59,765 nucleotides of DNA from Comamonadaceae bacterium (GCA_947372865.1 CANBVJ010000015.1:1-59765); one strand, 5' to 3'. Positions 38,336 through 46,875 are shown, numbered from the stretch's first letter. Numbers and translations: made by a program. The notes: generated from the letters alone by a model not told the origin.

Positions 38336-38590
38336 TTAGTTGGTGCGGCGCGGCACCATCGGGCCACGGCCTTCGATGTGGCGGAAGTTGATGCGGCCTT
38401 TGCTCAGGTCGTAAGGCGAGAGTTCGAGCGACACGCGGTCGCCCGCCAAGATGCGGATGTGGTTTTTGCGCATTTTGCCGGCCGAATAGGCAATGAGCTG
38501 GTGTCCGTTGTCCAGGGTGACGCGAAAACGGGTGTCAGGCAAGACCTCGTTCACAACGCCCATCATTTCAATCAGTTCTTCTTTAGCCAT
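38336..38590 (-). CDS. infA: Translation initiation factor IF-1, long second type
   Basis: IF-1 binds the ribosomal A site during initiation. The 84-residue protein starts [30 protein letters not shown] and contains the S1/OB-fold motif [18 protein letters not shown]. Typical IF-1 is 72 residues. This version has an extended C-terminus ending RRTN. Burkholderiales commonly carry two infA genes, with the shorter one in a ribosomal-protein operon, so this is probably the solitary second copy. I chose the ATG at 38590 because it gives the conserved start. Confidence 0.93.
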   Translation of the reverse strand: MAKEELIEMMGVVNEVLPDTRFRVTLDNGHQLIAYSAGKMRKNHIRILAGDRVSLELSPYDLSKGRINFRHIEGRGPMVPRRTN

Positions 38591-38631
38591 GGTGTGTCCT
38601 TTGGACGCAATTATCGTCGTAGTTGAAAAAG

Positions 38632-38880
38632 TTACTGCGTACGCGTGGCGTCGCATACCCAATTGATGCCTTGGGACAGGGCGTAATGCGCTGCGGCGTC
38701 GTGGGTGGGGAAGTCATCGCTAAAGCGCATGACGCGGTCGGTGCTGGCGCTGCCGCGCCCGCTGGCAATGGAAACCTGGGCTTCAAAGCGGCCGCTGCCC
38801 AGAGGGCGGGGGCAGGCGGCGATACGGTACTTGCCGATGGTCACAGGGGACAAGAGAGAAATAGGAGTGTTCTGAATCAT
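38632..38880 (-). CDS. Small conserved-looking hypothetical protein
   Basis: This frame encodes about 82 residues starting [20 protein letters not shown] and containing [15 protein letters not shown], with a repeated polar/hydrophobic pattern. I do not recognise a named family. An in-frame ATG at 38919 would add 13 residues. Neither start has a convincing ribosome binding site. It lies upstream of infA on the same strand with a 41-base gap and may share its transcript. Charge and length suggest a small cytoplasmic protein. Confidence 0.6.
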   Translation of the reverse strand: MIQNTPISLLSPVTIGKYRIAACPRPLGSGRFEAQVSIASGRGSASTDRVMRFSDDFPTHDAAAHYALSQGINWVCDATRTQ

Positions 38881-39121
38881 TAAAAAGTCATGCGCATGCG
38901 TCGCGGGCAGGGACTTCATGCATTAAGGGAAAAATACCGCAAAGTCGTGAGAGGCTTGCGTAGCGCCTAGAAAGGACTGAATTGACGACCCCTCTGCCCG
39001 AGGACTGTGCCGGTATGCTCAAGAAGCATCCGCACGGTCAATTCGCCTGTAGCGATGGGCTAATGTACCACGGCACCCAAAAATCGTTGCCAGGGCAAGC
39101 AAAACGGGGAGAATACGGCGC

Positions 39122-39832
39122 ATGAAAGTTTGCATTCTTGAAAACGACGACCTCGATCCGTCCATCGCCGCCACCTACCAAGGCTACGGCGCCATGTTCG
39201 TGCGCTTGTTCCAGGACGCGGGGGCGAACTGGGAGTTCGACATCTTCCACACGCCCTCGGGTGAGTACCCGGAATCCTTTGACGCCTATGGTGCCGTGGT
39301 GCTGACCGGCAGCAAGGCAGACTCGTTCTCGGACGAGCCCTGGGCGGTGGAATTGCGCCGCCGCGTGACGCTGTTGCTCGAACAAAACAAAAAGCTGCTG
39401 GGCATTTGCTTTGGCCACCAGTTGATCGCCTTGTGCCTGGGCGCCAAAGTGGGCCGGGCGCCGCAGGGCTGGGGCGTGGGCCGCATGTCCTACGACTGGC
39501 ACGCCGCCGATCTGCCGCTGGCCCCCGAAGACAAACGCCTGGCGCTGCTGGTAAGCCACCAAGACCAAGTGCTGGAGCTGCCCCACAACGCGGTGCTGCT
39601 GGCCAGCAACACGCACTGCCCGGTGGCCGGGTACGCCATTGGCGAAGAGGTGTTTTGCGTGCAAGGCCACCCGGAGTTTGTGCCGGACTACAGCGCTTTT
39701 CTGCTGAACCGCCGCCGCGAGCGCCTGGGTGAAACGCTGTACAGCGCGGGCGTGGACAGCCTGCAACACGGCCACGATGGGCTGCAAGTGGCGCGCATGA
39801 TGGTGGCTTTTGTGGAAGGCAAAGCCGCCTAG
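39122..39832 (+). CDS. Class I glutamine amidotransferase-like protein
   Basis: This 236-residue protein has a complete class I GATase triad: Cys96 in LLGICFGHQL, with His183 and Glu185 in QGHPEF. It is a stand-alone domain of the GMP-synthase-like GATase group (also related to gamma-glutamyl peptidases). No synthetase partner is fused or adjacent, so it may cleave a gamma-glutamyl compound rather than feed ammonia to a synthase. It has its own terminator. The leader contains inverted GAATTGAC/GTCAATTC copies (38979-38986 and 39037-39044). Confidence 0.88.
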   Translation: MKVCILENDDLDPSIAATYQGYGAMFVRLFQDAGANWEFDIFHTPSGEYPESFDAYGAVVLTGSKADSFSDEPWAVELRRRVTLLLEQNKKLLGICFGHQLIALCLGAKVGRAPQGWGVGRMSYDWHAADLPLAPEDKRLALLVSHQDQVLELPHNAVLLASNTHCPVAGYAIGEEVFCVQGHPEFVPDYSAFLLNRRRERLGETLYSAGVDSLQHGHDGLQVARMMVAFVEGKAA

Positions 39833-39875
39833 CAAAGCAGGCGTATGGGCCGGCAAATTCGCCGGCACAAAACAG

Positions 39876-39915
39876 ACAGCCCCCGCGCGGATAAAGCGTC
39901 GGGGGCTGTTTTGTT
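39876..39915 (+). terminator. Intrinsic terminator after amidotransferase gene
   Basis: Perfect 9-bp arms ACAGCCCCC (39876-39884) and GGGGGCTGT (39901-39909) are followed by TTTGTTT. A small hairpin CCGGC/GCCGG lies just upstream. Confidence 0.85.
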
Positions 39916-40101
39916 TGCGGCGCCTGGGTAAGTTGCTGGCGTACAACGCAGGCTTGTGGCCCTTGCTGGCGGTCGTTCCGGATTCGAATTTCCGATAAAC
40001 AAAGTGTAAAAGCAGTGGGGCGGCAGCGGATTGCGTTTTTGCTCTATTACGCTAAAGATTTGGCATACTCTGCCAATATTTTGCAATTCAAAGGCAAGCA
40101 A

Positions 40102-40581
40102 ATGAAACTAGACCGCTTTGACCGCCAGATTCTGGAAGTCTTACAAACCGATGGTCGCATCAACAACCAGGACCTGGCCGACCGCATTGGCCTGTCGGCC
40201 TCACCTTGTTTGCGCCGGGTGCGGGCGCTCGAAGAAGCCGGTTTGATCGTGGGTTACCGGGCGCTGCTGGACGCGCGCAAACTGGGTTTGACGCTGATGG
40301 CGCTGATCCATATTTCCATGGACAAGCACACGCCCGAGCGTTTTGCCAATTTTGAAGCGGCTATTGCGGTGTTGCCCGAGGTGCTGGAATGCCTACTGAT
40401 TACCGGGCAGGACGCGGACTACCAGCTCAAGGTGGCGGTGCGTGACATGGATCATTACCAGTCGCTCTTGCTCAACCAGGTCACGCGCATTGAGGGCGTG
40501 ACCGGTGTGCATTCGAGTTTTGTGCTGCGCCGGGTGGTAGACCGCACTGCGCTGCTGGTAAGCGCGGCGGGTTTGGACTGA
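40102..40581 (+). CDS. Lrp/AsnC-family regulator
   Basis: This 159-residue protein has an N-terminal HTH (FDRQILEVLQTDGRINNQDLADRIGLSASPCLRRVRALE) and a C-terminal RAM ligand-binding domain. The family is usually octameric and amino-acid responsive. I chose the ATG at 40102, 10 bases after AAAGG, because the protein then begins MKLDRFDRQIL like other Lrp members. It lies 269 bases after the amidotransferase gene, behind the latter's terminator, with an AT-rich promoter region. It converges on minE. Confidence 0.95.
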   Translation: MKLDRFDRQILEVLQTDGRINNQDLADRIGLSASPCLRRVRALEEAGLIVGYRALLDARKLGLTLMALIHISMDKHTPERFANFEAAIAVLPEVLECLLITGQDADYQLKVAVRDMDHYQSLLLNQVTRIEGVTGVHSSFVLRRVVDRTALLVSAAGLD

Positions 40582-40588
40582 TGCGGCT

Positions 40589-40849
40589 TTAACGCGCGTC
40601 GGGCAACTCAATCTTGACTTCGAGCACGTCCAGGTTGTCCTGGCGCTCCATCATGACTTTGATGTCATTGGGGTTGATCTTGATGTATTTGCTGATCACC
40701 GCAATCAGGTCGCGCTGCAGGTCTTGCAAGTAATCGGGCTCTGAGGCGTTGCGGCCGCTGCGTTCATGCGCCAGGATGATTTGCAGGCGCTCTTTGGCAA
40801 CACTGGCGGATTTTTTCTTCTCACCCAAGAAAAAAGAGAGGAAGGACAT
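40589..40849 (-). CDS. minE: Cell division topological specificity factor MinE
   Basis: MinE stimulates MinD ATPase and drives pole-to-pole oscillation so that FtsZ rings form at midcell. The 86-residue protein begins [30 protein letters not shown], with the membrane-binding start and the anti-MinCD helix. The dimeric specificity domain includes [15 protein letters not shown]. It follows minD by 4 bases in minC-minD-minE order. Confidence 0.97.
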   Translation of the reverse strand: MSFLSFFLGEKKKSASVAKERLQIILAHERSGRNASEPDYLQDLQRDLIAVISKYIKINPNDIKVMMERQDNLDVLEVKIELPDAR

Positions 40850-40853
40850 GCTG

Positions 40854-41669
40854 TTATTTCCCACCAAAAATACGCTTGAAAAAACCTTGCTTAGGCGCAT
40901 CGATAAAGCGCATAGGCTTGTCTTCACCCAAGAAGCGGTCAATCACGTCTTTGTAGGCTTCGGCCACATCACTGCCTTCCATGTGGACCGCAGGCACGCC
41001 CTGGTTGGAGGCTTGCAGCACAGAATCGCTCTCAGGAATCACGCCAATGAGTTTGATGCGCAAGATGTCCTGGATGTCTTCCAGTGACAACATCTGGCCC
41101 TGGTCCACGCGCGCCGGGTTGTAGCGGGTGATGAGCAAATGCTCTTTGATGGGTTCCAGGCCTTCAATCGCGCGCTTGGTCTTGCTGGCGAGCATGCCCA
41201 AAATGCGGTCGGAGTCGCGCACCGAAGACACTTCAGGGTTGGTCACGACCAAGGCCTCGTCAGCAAAATGCATGGCCATCAACGCACCAGTCTCAATGCC
41301 AGCCGGAGAGTCGCAGACGATGTATTCAAAGTCCATGGCGGCCAGGTCGTTGAGTACTTTTTCCACGCCTTCTTGCGTCAGCGCGTCTTTGTCACGGGTT
41401 TGCGAGGCGGCCAGCACGTACAGGTTTTCGCACTGCTTGTCCTTGATCAGGGCCTGGTGCAAATTGGCTTCGCGCTGGATCACGTTGATCAGGTCGTACA
41501 CCACGCGGCGTTCACAACCCATGATCAGGTCCAGGTTGCGCAGGCCCACGTCAAAGTCAATGACCGCTGTTTTGTGGCCGCGCAAGGCCAAACCGGATGC
41601 AAAGCTGGCACTGGTGGTGGTTTTGCCGACGCCGCCCTTGCCCGAGGTGACCACAATAATTTTTGCCAT
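40854..41669 (-). CDS. minD: Septum site-determining ATPase MinD
   Basis: MinD is a membrane-associated ATPase that recruits MinC to the poles and oscillates under MinE. The 271-residue protein has the deviant Walker [12 protein letters not shown] at 8-18, the segment [13 protein letters not shown] and a C-terminal amphipathic membrane-targeting helix ([17 protein letters not shown]). It lies 42 bases after minC and 4 before minE. Confidence 0.98.
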   Translation of the reverse strand: MAKIIVVTSGKGGVGKTTTSASFASGLALRGHKTAVIDFDVGLRNLDLIMGCERRVVYDLINVIQREANLHQALIKDKQCENLYVLAASQTRDKDALTQEGVEKVLNDLAAMDFEYIVCDSPAGIETGALMAMHFADEALVVTNPEVSSVRDSDRILGMLASKTKRAIEGLEPIKEHLLITRYNPARVDQGQMLSLEDIQDILRIKLIGVIPESDSVLQASNQGVPAVHMEGSDVAEAYKDVIDRFLGEDKPMRFIDAPKQGFFKRIFGGK

Positions 41670-41711
41670 GAATGAAGAATCTTTCCAAATGTGGAGTCGT
41701 GATACTGAATT

Positions 41712-42554
41712 TTACGATTTCAATGCTTCGATGATGAGCTTTTCGCTTCCATCGTCGCTTAAACGGACTTGTGCCGGTTTGCCCAGCACGTCGCCTGCCA
41801 ATTCCTTTTCGGTGGTGCGGTAAATACCGGCAATCGACACCAGTTCAGGCTCCAGACAAAGCGAAAAAATACGCGCACCGGTGTTGCCGCGTGCTCCGGC
41901 CATGGCTTTGCCGCGCAAGGGAGCGTAGACGTGAATGTTGCCGTCAGCAATCACCTCGGCGCCGCGGTTGACCATGGCCAGCACCACCAAATCGCCCCCA
42001 CGGGCGTAAATTTTTTGACCGGAGCGCAGGGGCTTGGTTATCACCATGGTGGGTACCGGTGCGGCTTCGCGCACTGGCGCAGTCGCCTGAGGGGCAACCG
42101 GAGCGGGGGCAGGCGCTGTGCGCGCTGCTGGTGCGGCGACCGGCACTACCAGCGCGGGTGCAGGGGGCGCTGCTTTAGCACCCGAAACCACCACACGGCG
42201 CGGCTCGGGCGGCGCTTCGGTCAGGCCCAGGCGCTGGGCCACGGCCAGGCTCGCAGGGTCCAGGCCACGCACTGCCATAGGCACGAGTTTGCAGGCATCA
42301 AAAGCCTTCATCAGCAATTCCCATTGCGGATGGGGCAAGACGATGTCGGTTTGGGTGAAGTCGATCACCACGCCGTCGGTGTCGAAGAAGTCGGGGCTTT
42401 CGCCTTTGGGGCCAAAGCTTCGGGCCAGTTCGGCGGCCACAATCGCCAAATCGTGGGTCTTCACCACCAAGGCCACCAGGGTCAGTTGGGCGCTCTTGAG
42501 TTCAAAAGCGGCTGGCACAGCACCAGGGGAAACAGTGGCGGGAGGAACCGTCAT
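41712..42554 (-). CDS. minC: Septum site-determining protein MinC
   Basis: MinC inhibits FtsZ polymerisation away from midcell. The 280-residue protein has an N-terminal FtsZ-binding domain ([20 protein letters not shown]), a long Ala/Pro-rich linker (about 120-170) and a C-terminal right-handed beta-helix domain with [20 protein letters not shown] ([17 protein letters not shown]) and [12 protein letters not shown] chose the ATG at 42554. A TTG 24 bases upstream is in frame but less likely. Its leader is the AT-rich region with DnaA boxes. Confidence 0.95.
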   Translation of the reverse strand: MTVPPATVSPGAVPAAFELKSAQLTLVALVVKTHDLAIVAAELARSFGPKGESPDFFDTDGVVIDFTQTDIVLPHPQWELLMKAFDACKLVPMAVRGLDPASLAVAQRLGLTEAPPEPRRVVVSGAKAAPPAPALVVPVAAPAARTAPAPAPVAPQATAPVREAAPVPTMVITKPLRSGQKIYARGGDLVVLAMVNRGAEVIADGNIHVYAPLRGKAMAGARGNTGARIFSLCLEPELVSIAGIYRTTEKELAGDVLGKPAQVRLSDDGSEKLIIEALKS

Positions 42555-42669
42555 GGGGCGTGGTGTCGGAATGGGCAAACCGCGATTTTACCGTATGCAT
42601 CGCTGCTGCAAAGCCTTTGGCTGGAGAAGAAAACTAAGCCCGCATTCAGGGTTTTGCTTGTTCCTGTCT

Positions 42670-42711
42670 TATCTCTTATTTCTTTATTTAAAGAATAGTA
42701 GTAGTAGATAG
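42670..42711 (+). other. AT-rich unwinding element and DnaA-trio-like repeats
   Basis: The segment has a 13-mer TATCTCTTATTTC and then TTTATTTAAAGAA. It continues with TAG triplets at 42696-42707 and TAG again at 42709-42711. A GC-rich decamer and a near-consensus DnaA box follow on the right. In well-studied origins the order AT-rich, trio, GC-rich, DnaA box is the core of the unwinding region. Here the same order appears, with a somewhat longer GC spacer. Confidence 0.6.
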
Positions 42712-42843
42712 GGCTCGGGCAATTCTGTGAACAAGTCTTTTTTTTCTTTAGAAATCATGGACTTAAGGCTCTGTATTCCATGTGCAGGACCGCGTTTTCT
42801 GGTGTCGCGGGAAAAGGGATAACTTTTCAAAAACTCTGGCGCC

Positions 42844-42852
42844 TGTGTATAA
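42844..42852 (-). promoter_or_regulatory. DnaA box TTATACACA
   Basis: Reads TGTGTATAA on the plus strand, a perfect fit to TTATNCACA on the minus strand. It lies 19 bases from the next box. Confidence 0.75.
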
Positions 42853-42871
42853 GTGCTGGCTTGTTCCATTT

Positions 42872-42880
42872 TTATCCACA
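42872..42880 (+). promoter_or_regulatory. DnaA box TTATCCACA
   Basis: Exact match to the strong consensus box on the plus strand, in inverted orientation to the neighbouring box at 42844. Confidence 0.85.
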
Positions 42881-42957
42881 GCCTTTGGCGCACGTTGGCA
42901 GGTCTGGTGTGGTACCTTTAAATCTGAAAATTTTGTTGAAAAATAAGGGAGTAGGCC

Positions 42958-43536
42958 ATGGTTTATCTGATTTTGGGCTTGGTGATGTTTTTAGGTACGC
43001 ATTCTTTGCGGATAGGTGGCGACGTACGGCGTGAGGCTTTGCGTGCCCGTTTGGGCGAAGGCCGTTTCAAGACCGCGTATTCCTTGTTGTCTGTTGCGGG
43101 TTTGTTGCTGGTGGTTTACGGTTTTGGCGTGGCGCGCGAAACGCCTGTGCTCTTGTGGACGCCGCCGGCCGGTATGCGCCACCTGACTTTTTTACTGACT
43201 TTGGTGGCCATGGTGCTGCTGGCTGCGGCTTATGTGCCGCGCAATGCCATCCGCGCCCGGCTGCACCACCCGATGGTCTTGTCGGTCAAGGTGTGGGCGC
43301 TCGCCCACCTTGTTTCCAATGGAACGCTGGCACACCTGGTGCTGTTTGGCGCATTTTTGCTCTGGAGTGTGTTGGCTTTTCGGGCGTCACGCCAACGCGA
43401 TCGGGCTTTGGATGTGCAATACCCGGTGGGTCAGGCGGTGCCTACCGCCATCACCGTGGGCGTGGGTCTGTTGCTTTGGCTGGTGATGCTGGGCTGGCTG
43501 CATGGCATTTTGATTGGCGTGCGTTTGCTGGCTTAA
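42958..43536 (+). CDS. NnrU-family membrane protein
   Basis: This 192-residue inner-membrane protein has about six hydrophobic helices and the NnrU features LGTHSLRIGGDVRREALRARLGEGRFKTAYSLLSVAGLLL and KVWALAHLVSNGTLAHLVLFGAFLLW. NnrU was named from nitric-oxide-reductase-associated clusters, but its function is not established. No denitrification genes are nearby here. Its start lies 77 bases after the last DnaA box of the candidate origin. Confidence 0.9.
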   Translation: MVYLILGLVMFLGTHSLRIGGDVRREALRARLGEGRFKTAYSLLSVAGLLLVVYGFGVARETPVLLWTPPAGMRHLTFLLTLVAMVLLAAAYVPRNAIRARLHHPMVLSVKVWALAHLVSNGTLAHLVLFGAFLLWSVLAFRASRQRDRALDVQYPVGQAVPTAITVGVGLLLWLVMLGWLHGILIGVRLLA

Positions 43537-43576
43537 GCCAGCTTAGTGCGGTGCGCAAAGCACCTTGGGGCGTTGG

Positions 43577-43786
43577 TCAGATCTTGAACCACCACTGGAT
43601 CGCCATCTTGGCGACAAAGCCCACCATGCCAAAGGCCAGTCCCAAAAACAGCACAAAAGTGCCAAATTTGCCGGCCTTGGCCTCCCAGGCCAGGTGGCCG
43701 ATGATGAAGAGCATGTAGAGCATGAAGGCGCCCACGCCAAAGGTGAGGCCAAAACTGGCAATCTGTTCTTCGGTATAGCCCCACAT
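43577..43786 (-). CDS. DUF2788 small membrane protein
   Basis: This 69-residue protein starts MWGYTEEQIASFGLTFGVGAFMLYMLFIIGHL and has two membrane helices separated by a charged turn (WEAKAGKFG). The whole length matches DUF2788. Its ATG overlaps the stop of the DUF2189 gene by one base (TGATG), so translation is coupled. The function is unknown. Confidence 0.88.
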   Translation of the reverse strand: MWGYTEEQIASFGLTFGVGAFMLYMLFIIGHLAWEAKAGKFGTFVLFLGLAFGMVGFVAKMAIQWWFKI

Positions 43787-44622
43787 CAGCGCGGGTCCGC
43801 CGCAAGGGTCTGGCCTTGGCGCAGGGGCAGGTGTTTGGCGTCTATCAGGTCCCGGTAGGCGTGCCAGCTTGCGTGCCCCAGCAAGGGAACGACAAAGACC
43901 AGGCCCAGCAACAAGGAGCCCAAACCCAGCAAGCTCATCAGCAAGAGGATGGCCGCCCAGGCCGCCATGGGCACCGGGTTTTTCAAGACTACGCCCCAGC
44001 TTAGCAACACGGCTTGCCATAGCGAGATGCGCCGATCCAGCAAGAGCGGCATGGTGACAACACTGGAGGCAAAAATGGGCGCTGCCATCACGCCACCGAG
44101 CGCCAGCCATATTTCAAACAGCCAGCCTTCTTTGGCTCCTACGACAAAGCGCAAGAAATCTACTGGTGTTTGGATGGGCATCGGGGACAACAGTGTGATC
44201 AGCGCAGCAGAAGTCAGTACCCAGCCGGTAGAGGCGAGTGCCAGCAGCAGACCAAACTGCACCATGCACCAGTAGTCGTTGCCAAATTTGTCGTGGTGGC
44301 TGGCTTGCCAGCTCGTCCAGGTGCGCCACACGGTGTTCCAGCGCGTTGGCTGCTGGTTTTCCAGTTCCCGGCTCAGGGCGTACAAACTGGCGGCCAGCAC
44401 GGGGGCGATAAACAAAAACCCAGACAACGCGCCCGCCAGCAACCAAAACCGGTCATGGGCAATCAAGGTGATAAAGCCGCCTACTGCGGTCAGCACCAAG
44501 CCATGGATCAAACTGATCCAGCGCAGTTTGACCAAGTCACGCATGCCCAAGACCAGCCAGCCGAGCGTCTGCCCGATGCTGACCTCGCGAATCATGCTGG
44601 GAGGGAGTGGGGTTTGGTTCAT
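43786..44622 (-). CDS. DUF2189 multi-pass membrane protein
   Basis: This 278-residue protein has six to seven membrane helices and the DUF2189 features VSIGQTLGWLVLGMRDL, LYALSRELE near the second helix and LLGHASWHAYRDLI at the C-terminus. I chose the ATG at 44622 because it gives the expected short polar N-terminus. It is coupled to the downstream DUF2788 gene. The function is unknown. The pair is widespread in betaproteobacteria. Confidence 0.87.
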   Translation of the reverse strand: MNQTPLPPSMIREVSIGQTLGWLVLGMRDLVKLRWISLIHGLVLTAVGGFITLIAHDRFWLLAGALSGFLFIAPVLAASLYALSRELENQQPTRWNTVWRTWTSWQASHHDKFGNDYWCMVQFGLLLALASTGWVLTSAALITLLSPMPIQTPVDFLRFVVGAKEGWLFEIWLALGGVMAAPIFASSVVTMPLLLDRRISLWQAVLLSWGVVLKNPVPMAAWAAILLLMSLLGLGSLLLGLVFVVPLLGHASWHAYRDLIDAKHLPLRQGQTLAADPR

Positions 44623-44744
44623 TCGGGAAGTGTAAGGAGAAAAGTGTGTTGTCTTGCACCCGCCACGTTGGCCGCGCCTCCCAGCGCGCACGGTTTTGGA
44701 GCGGCGGCGGCATTCATAATGGCATTTTGTGGAGGAAAACAACA

Positions 44745-45110
44745 ATGGCACGCGCAATACTCAGCGAATCAGACATTCACCCGGCAGTTCGCCACACGGT
44801 GGCAAGCCACCACCACGAAGTGGTGGACGAGGTCAAGGCAGCGATGGCCGCCCACCCGGTGGTAGTGGTCGGCATGGCGATGAACCCGATGCCTAAAAAG
44901 GCCCGTGCGGCGCTCACGCAAGCCGGCATAGCGCATGAATATCTGGAATACGGCAGCTACTTCAACACCTGGCGCAAGCGCAACGCCCTGAAAATGTGGA
45001 CCGGCTGGCCCACCTTCCCCATGGTGTTTGTCAAAGGCACCCTCGTGGGCGGCGCCAGTGACGTGCAGGCGCTGATTGACAGCGGCGAACTCAAAAAAAT
45101 GCTGGCCTGA
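44745..45110 (+). CDS. Glutaredoxin-like protein lacking active-site cysteines
   Basis: This 121-residue protein has a thioredoxin fold. The glutaredoxin cis-proline region is in TGWPTFPMVFVKGTLVGGASDVQALIDSGEL. At the position where glutaredoxins carry CPxC or CGFS it reads GMAMNPMPKKARAAL, so no catalytic cysteine is present, and I see no other cysteine in the protein. GGAGG lies before the ATG at 44745. It may bind a glutathione-like ligand or a protein partner rather than act as a redox enzyme. It is divergent from DUF2189. Confidence 0.85.
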   Translation: MARAILSESDIHPAVRHTVASHHHEVVDEVKAAMAAHPVVVVGMAMNPMPKKARAALTQAGIAHEYLEYGSYFNTWRKRNALKMWTGWPTFPMVFVKGTLVGGASDVQALIDSGELKKMLA

Positions 45111-45163
45111 GTCGACAGAGCTGACGCGCAGCCCTGGGCCTCAAGCCAGCACCTGGCGTGCCT

Positions 45164-45649
45164 TTAATCGTGCCAGGGACCACGGCGCATCATGTGCGCA
45201 TGTTCGGCATCAAAGGTTTTCTTCTGGCCAGCGTCCAAGGCGGCGTAAAACGTCTTGATCGCAGCGTCGCGTTGGTCCATGAAGGGCTTCATCGCTTCTT
45301 GGTGCTGGGTGCGGAGCTGTTTCAGCTTGTCAATGCGTTCGGGCGTGGTCAGTTTTTCCATCTCGGCGCGCTCGGGCATGGCCATTGGCATGGTTGCCGG
45401 AAGCTTCATGGCAGTGGTGAATGCCGTCCAAGCCGGTTCTTGGGAGGCGGTGATGTGCAGTTTGTTCCGAAGCTCTGTCAGGTGTTTGTCCATGCGTGCT
45501 TGCATGCGCTCGGGCGTCATGGCGTGAGCACCGTGCATGCCAAACATGCCCGCATGCTCGTCCATCGGGTGTCCCATCTGGGCTACGGCGCCCAGACCAA
45601 AGGCAGCCAGGCTGCCAGCAACAAGAAGGGTTTTCCAAGGTGTTTTCAT
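45164..45649 (-). CDS. Spy/CpxP-family periplasmic protein
   Basis: This 161-residue protein has a Sec signal peptide (MKTPWKTLLVAGSLAAFGLGAVAQ) and a helical, Met/His-rich mature part with two LTxxQ-like repeats (TPERMQARMDKHLTEL and TTPERIDKLKQLRTQHQ). The fold suggests an ATP-independent periplasmic chaperone such as Spy. Met and His enrichment and the nearby copper genes suggest a link to metal stress, by context only. It stands alone. Confidence 0.88.
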   Translation of the reverse strand: MKTPWKTLLVAGSLAAFGLGAVAQMGHPMDEHAGMFGMHGAHAMTPERMQARMDKHLTELRNKLHITASQEPAWTAFTTAMKLPATMPMAMPERAEMEKLTTPERIDKLKQLRTQHQEAMKPFMDQRDAAIKTFYAALDAGQKKTFDAEHAHMMRRGPWHD

Positions 45650-45796
45650 CGCGTTATCTTTCAGTGGCTGCGCCGTTGCGGAAATCGCCAGGCAGTGGTG
45701 CCAGTGTGCGTGGGCTGTGTATCGGCCCCATTGAGCTTAAGCAAGGCTATGTAAAGTTGTCCTTGCGCCAGGTTTGAATTTATTGAAACAAGAAAG

Positions 45797-46711
45797 TTGC
45801 ATGTGTTTAAAAATTTGATGGTTTACCGTTTAACCGCGCCCTGGACCGCCACCCAGACGCAAGTCGAGACCGCGCTGCAGGAAGCGCACTTTGTGGAATG
45901 TGGCGCGTCGCAAGAAAAATCGGTTGGCTGGGTCGAACCCCGCGGCCAGGCCCATGGCGCCTGCGTGGAGGTGGTGGCCGGGCAGTGGATTTTGAAATGG
46001 ATGATGGAAGTCAAAAGCGTGCCCGGCTCGGTGGTCAAACGCAAGGTGCAAGAGCAAGTGGCGCAGATTGAAGCGGCCACCGGGCGCAAACCTGGCAAGA
46101 AAGAAATCCGCACCCTGAGCGACGACGCCCGCTTGGCGCTCTTGCCCATGGCGTTTACCAAACAGGGCAGCGTGACCATTTGGATAGACCCACAGGCCCA
46201 GCTTTTGGTACTGGACGCCGGCAGCCAGTCCAAGGCCGACGAAGTGCTGACCAGCCTGGTCAAGGCGGTGGACGGCCTGGCCTTTAGCCTGGTCAACACC
46301 CAAACGGCGCCCGCTACCGCCATGGCGCACTGGCTGGGCACCAAAGAGGCGCCCCAGGGCTTTAGCGTGGACCGTGAGTGCGAGCTCAAAGCGGCCGACG
46401 AATCCAAGGCCGTGGTGCGCTACACCCGCCACGCCCTGGACACCGACGAAGTGAGCCAACACATCGCCAACGGCAAGGTCCCCACCCGCCTGGCCCTGAC
46501 CTGGAACGACCGCGTGTCCTTTGTGCTGACCGAGGCTTTGCAGCTCAAAAAAGTAGCGTTTCTGGATGTGGTGGCTGACGAGGCGCCCACTGCGGCCGGC
46601 GACCGCTCGGATGACCACTTTGACGCGGACGTGGCGATTGCTACGGGCGAGTTGGGGCGGCTGTTGCCCGACTTGTTTGAAGCGTTGGGTGGGGAGATGG
46701 CGCTAGGCTGA
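45797..46711 (+). CDS. rdgC: Recombination-associated protein RdgC
   Basis: RdgC is a ring-shaped dimeric DNA-binding protein that restrains RecA loading. The 304-residue protein begins FKNLMVYRL after a short start and has the late family segment FDADVAIATGELGRLLPDLFEALGGE. The TTG at 45797 gives M-H-V-FKN, matching E. coli M-L-W-FKN. A GTG two codons later is the alternative. No clear ribosome binding site is seen. Confidence 0.95.
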   Translation: MHVFKNLMVYRLTAPWTATQTQVETALQEAHFVECGASQEKSVGWVEPRGQAHGACVEVVAGQWILKWMMEVKSVPGSVVKRKVQEQVAQIEAATGRKPGKKEIRTLSDDARLALLPMAFTKQGSVTIWIDPQAQLLVLDAGSQSKADEVLTSLVKAVDGLAFSLVNTQTAPATAMAHWLGTKEAPQGFSVDRECELKAADESKAVVRYTRHALDTDEVSQHIANGKVPTRLALTWNDRVSFVLTEALQLKKVAFLDVVADEAPTAAGDRSDDHFDADVAIATGELGRLLPDLFEALGGEMALG

Positions 46712-46793
46712 TTTTGCTTCTTCGGTTTTGCCATTAATTTGCGCTAAAAAAGTGTTCTTTTTAATGGTGCTTTTGTAGCCCCCACTCACTCCA

Positions 46794-46834
46794 CCAGCCC
46801 CTCTCTCGCCCCGCCGGGGAGGAAAGGGGGCTGG
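46794..46834. repeat. GC-rich inverted repeat between rdgC and copZ
   Basis: CCAGCCCC (46794-46801) pairs with the complement GGGGCTGG at the right end, around an inner CCCCGCCGGGG palindrome (46809-46819). It lies between converging rdgC and copZ and could be a bidirectional stop signal. The form resembles common intergenic repeats in Burkholderiales. I found no second copy in this window. Confidence 0.5.
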
Positions 46835-46875
46835 GGGGATAGGCGGGGAAACAAAGCCGGGTCGTTTGACCCAGA

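Larger units (their letters stand above)
42555..42957. other. oriC: Candidate chromosomal replication origin (oriC)
   Basis: This 403-bp gene-free gap between divergent minC and nnrU has several origin features. Bases 42671-42710 are about 80% A+T by direct count, within a GC-rich genome. TATCTCTTATTTC (42670-42682) matches the E. coli oriC right 13-mer at 10 of 13 positions. Four tandem TAG triplets, then A and TAG (42696-42711), resemble a DnaA-trio. A GC-rich block (42711-42720) and DnaA boxes follow: TGTGAACAA (42726-42734, one mismatch), TGTGTATAA (42844-42852, perfect to TTATNCACA) and TTATCCACA (42872-42880, perfect). It must also hold the minC and nnrU promoters. Origin function is inferred, not shown. 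Confidence 0.65.

Noticed and set aside
42814..42822. AAGGGATAA as a fourth DnaA box
   Set aside because: Three mismatches to TTATCCACA; chance similarity is likely.
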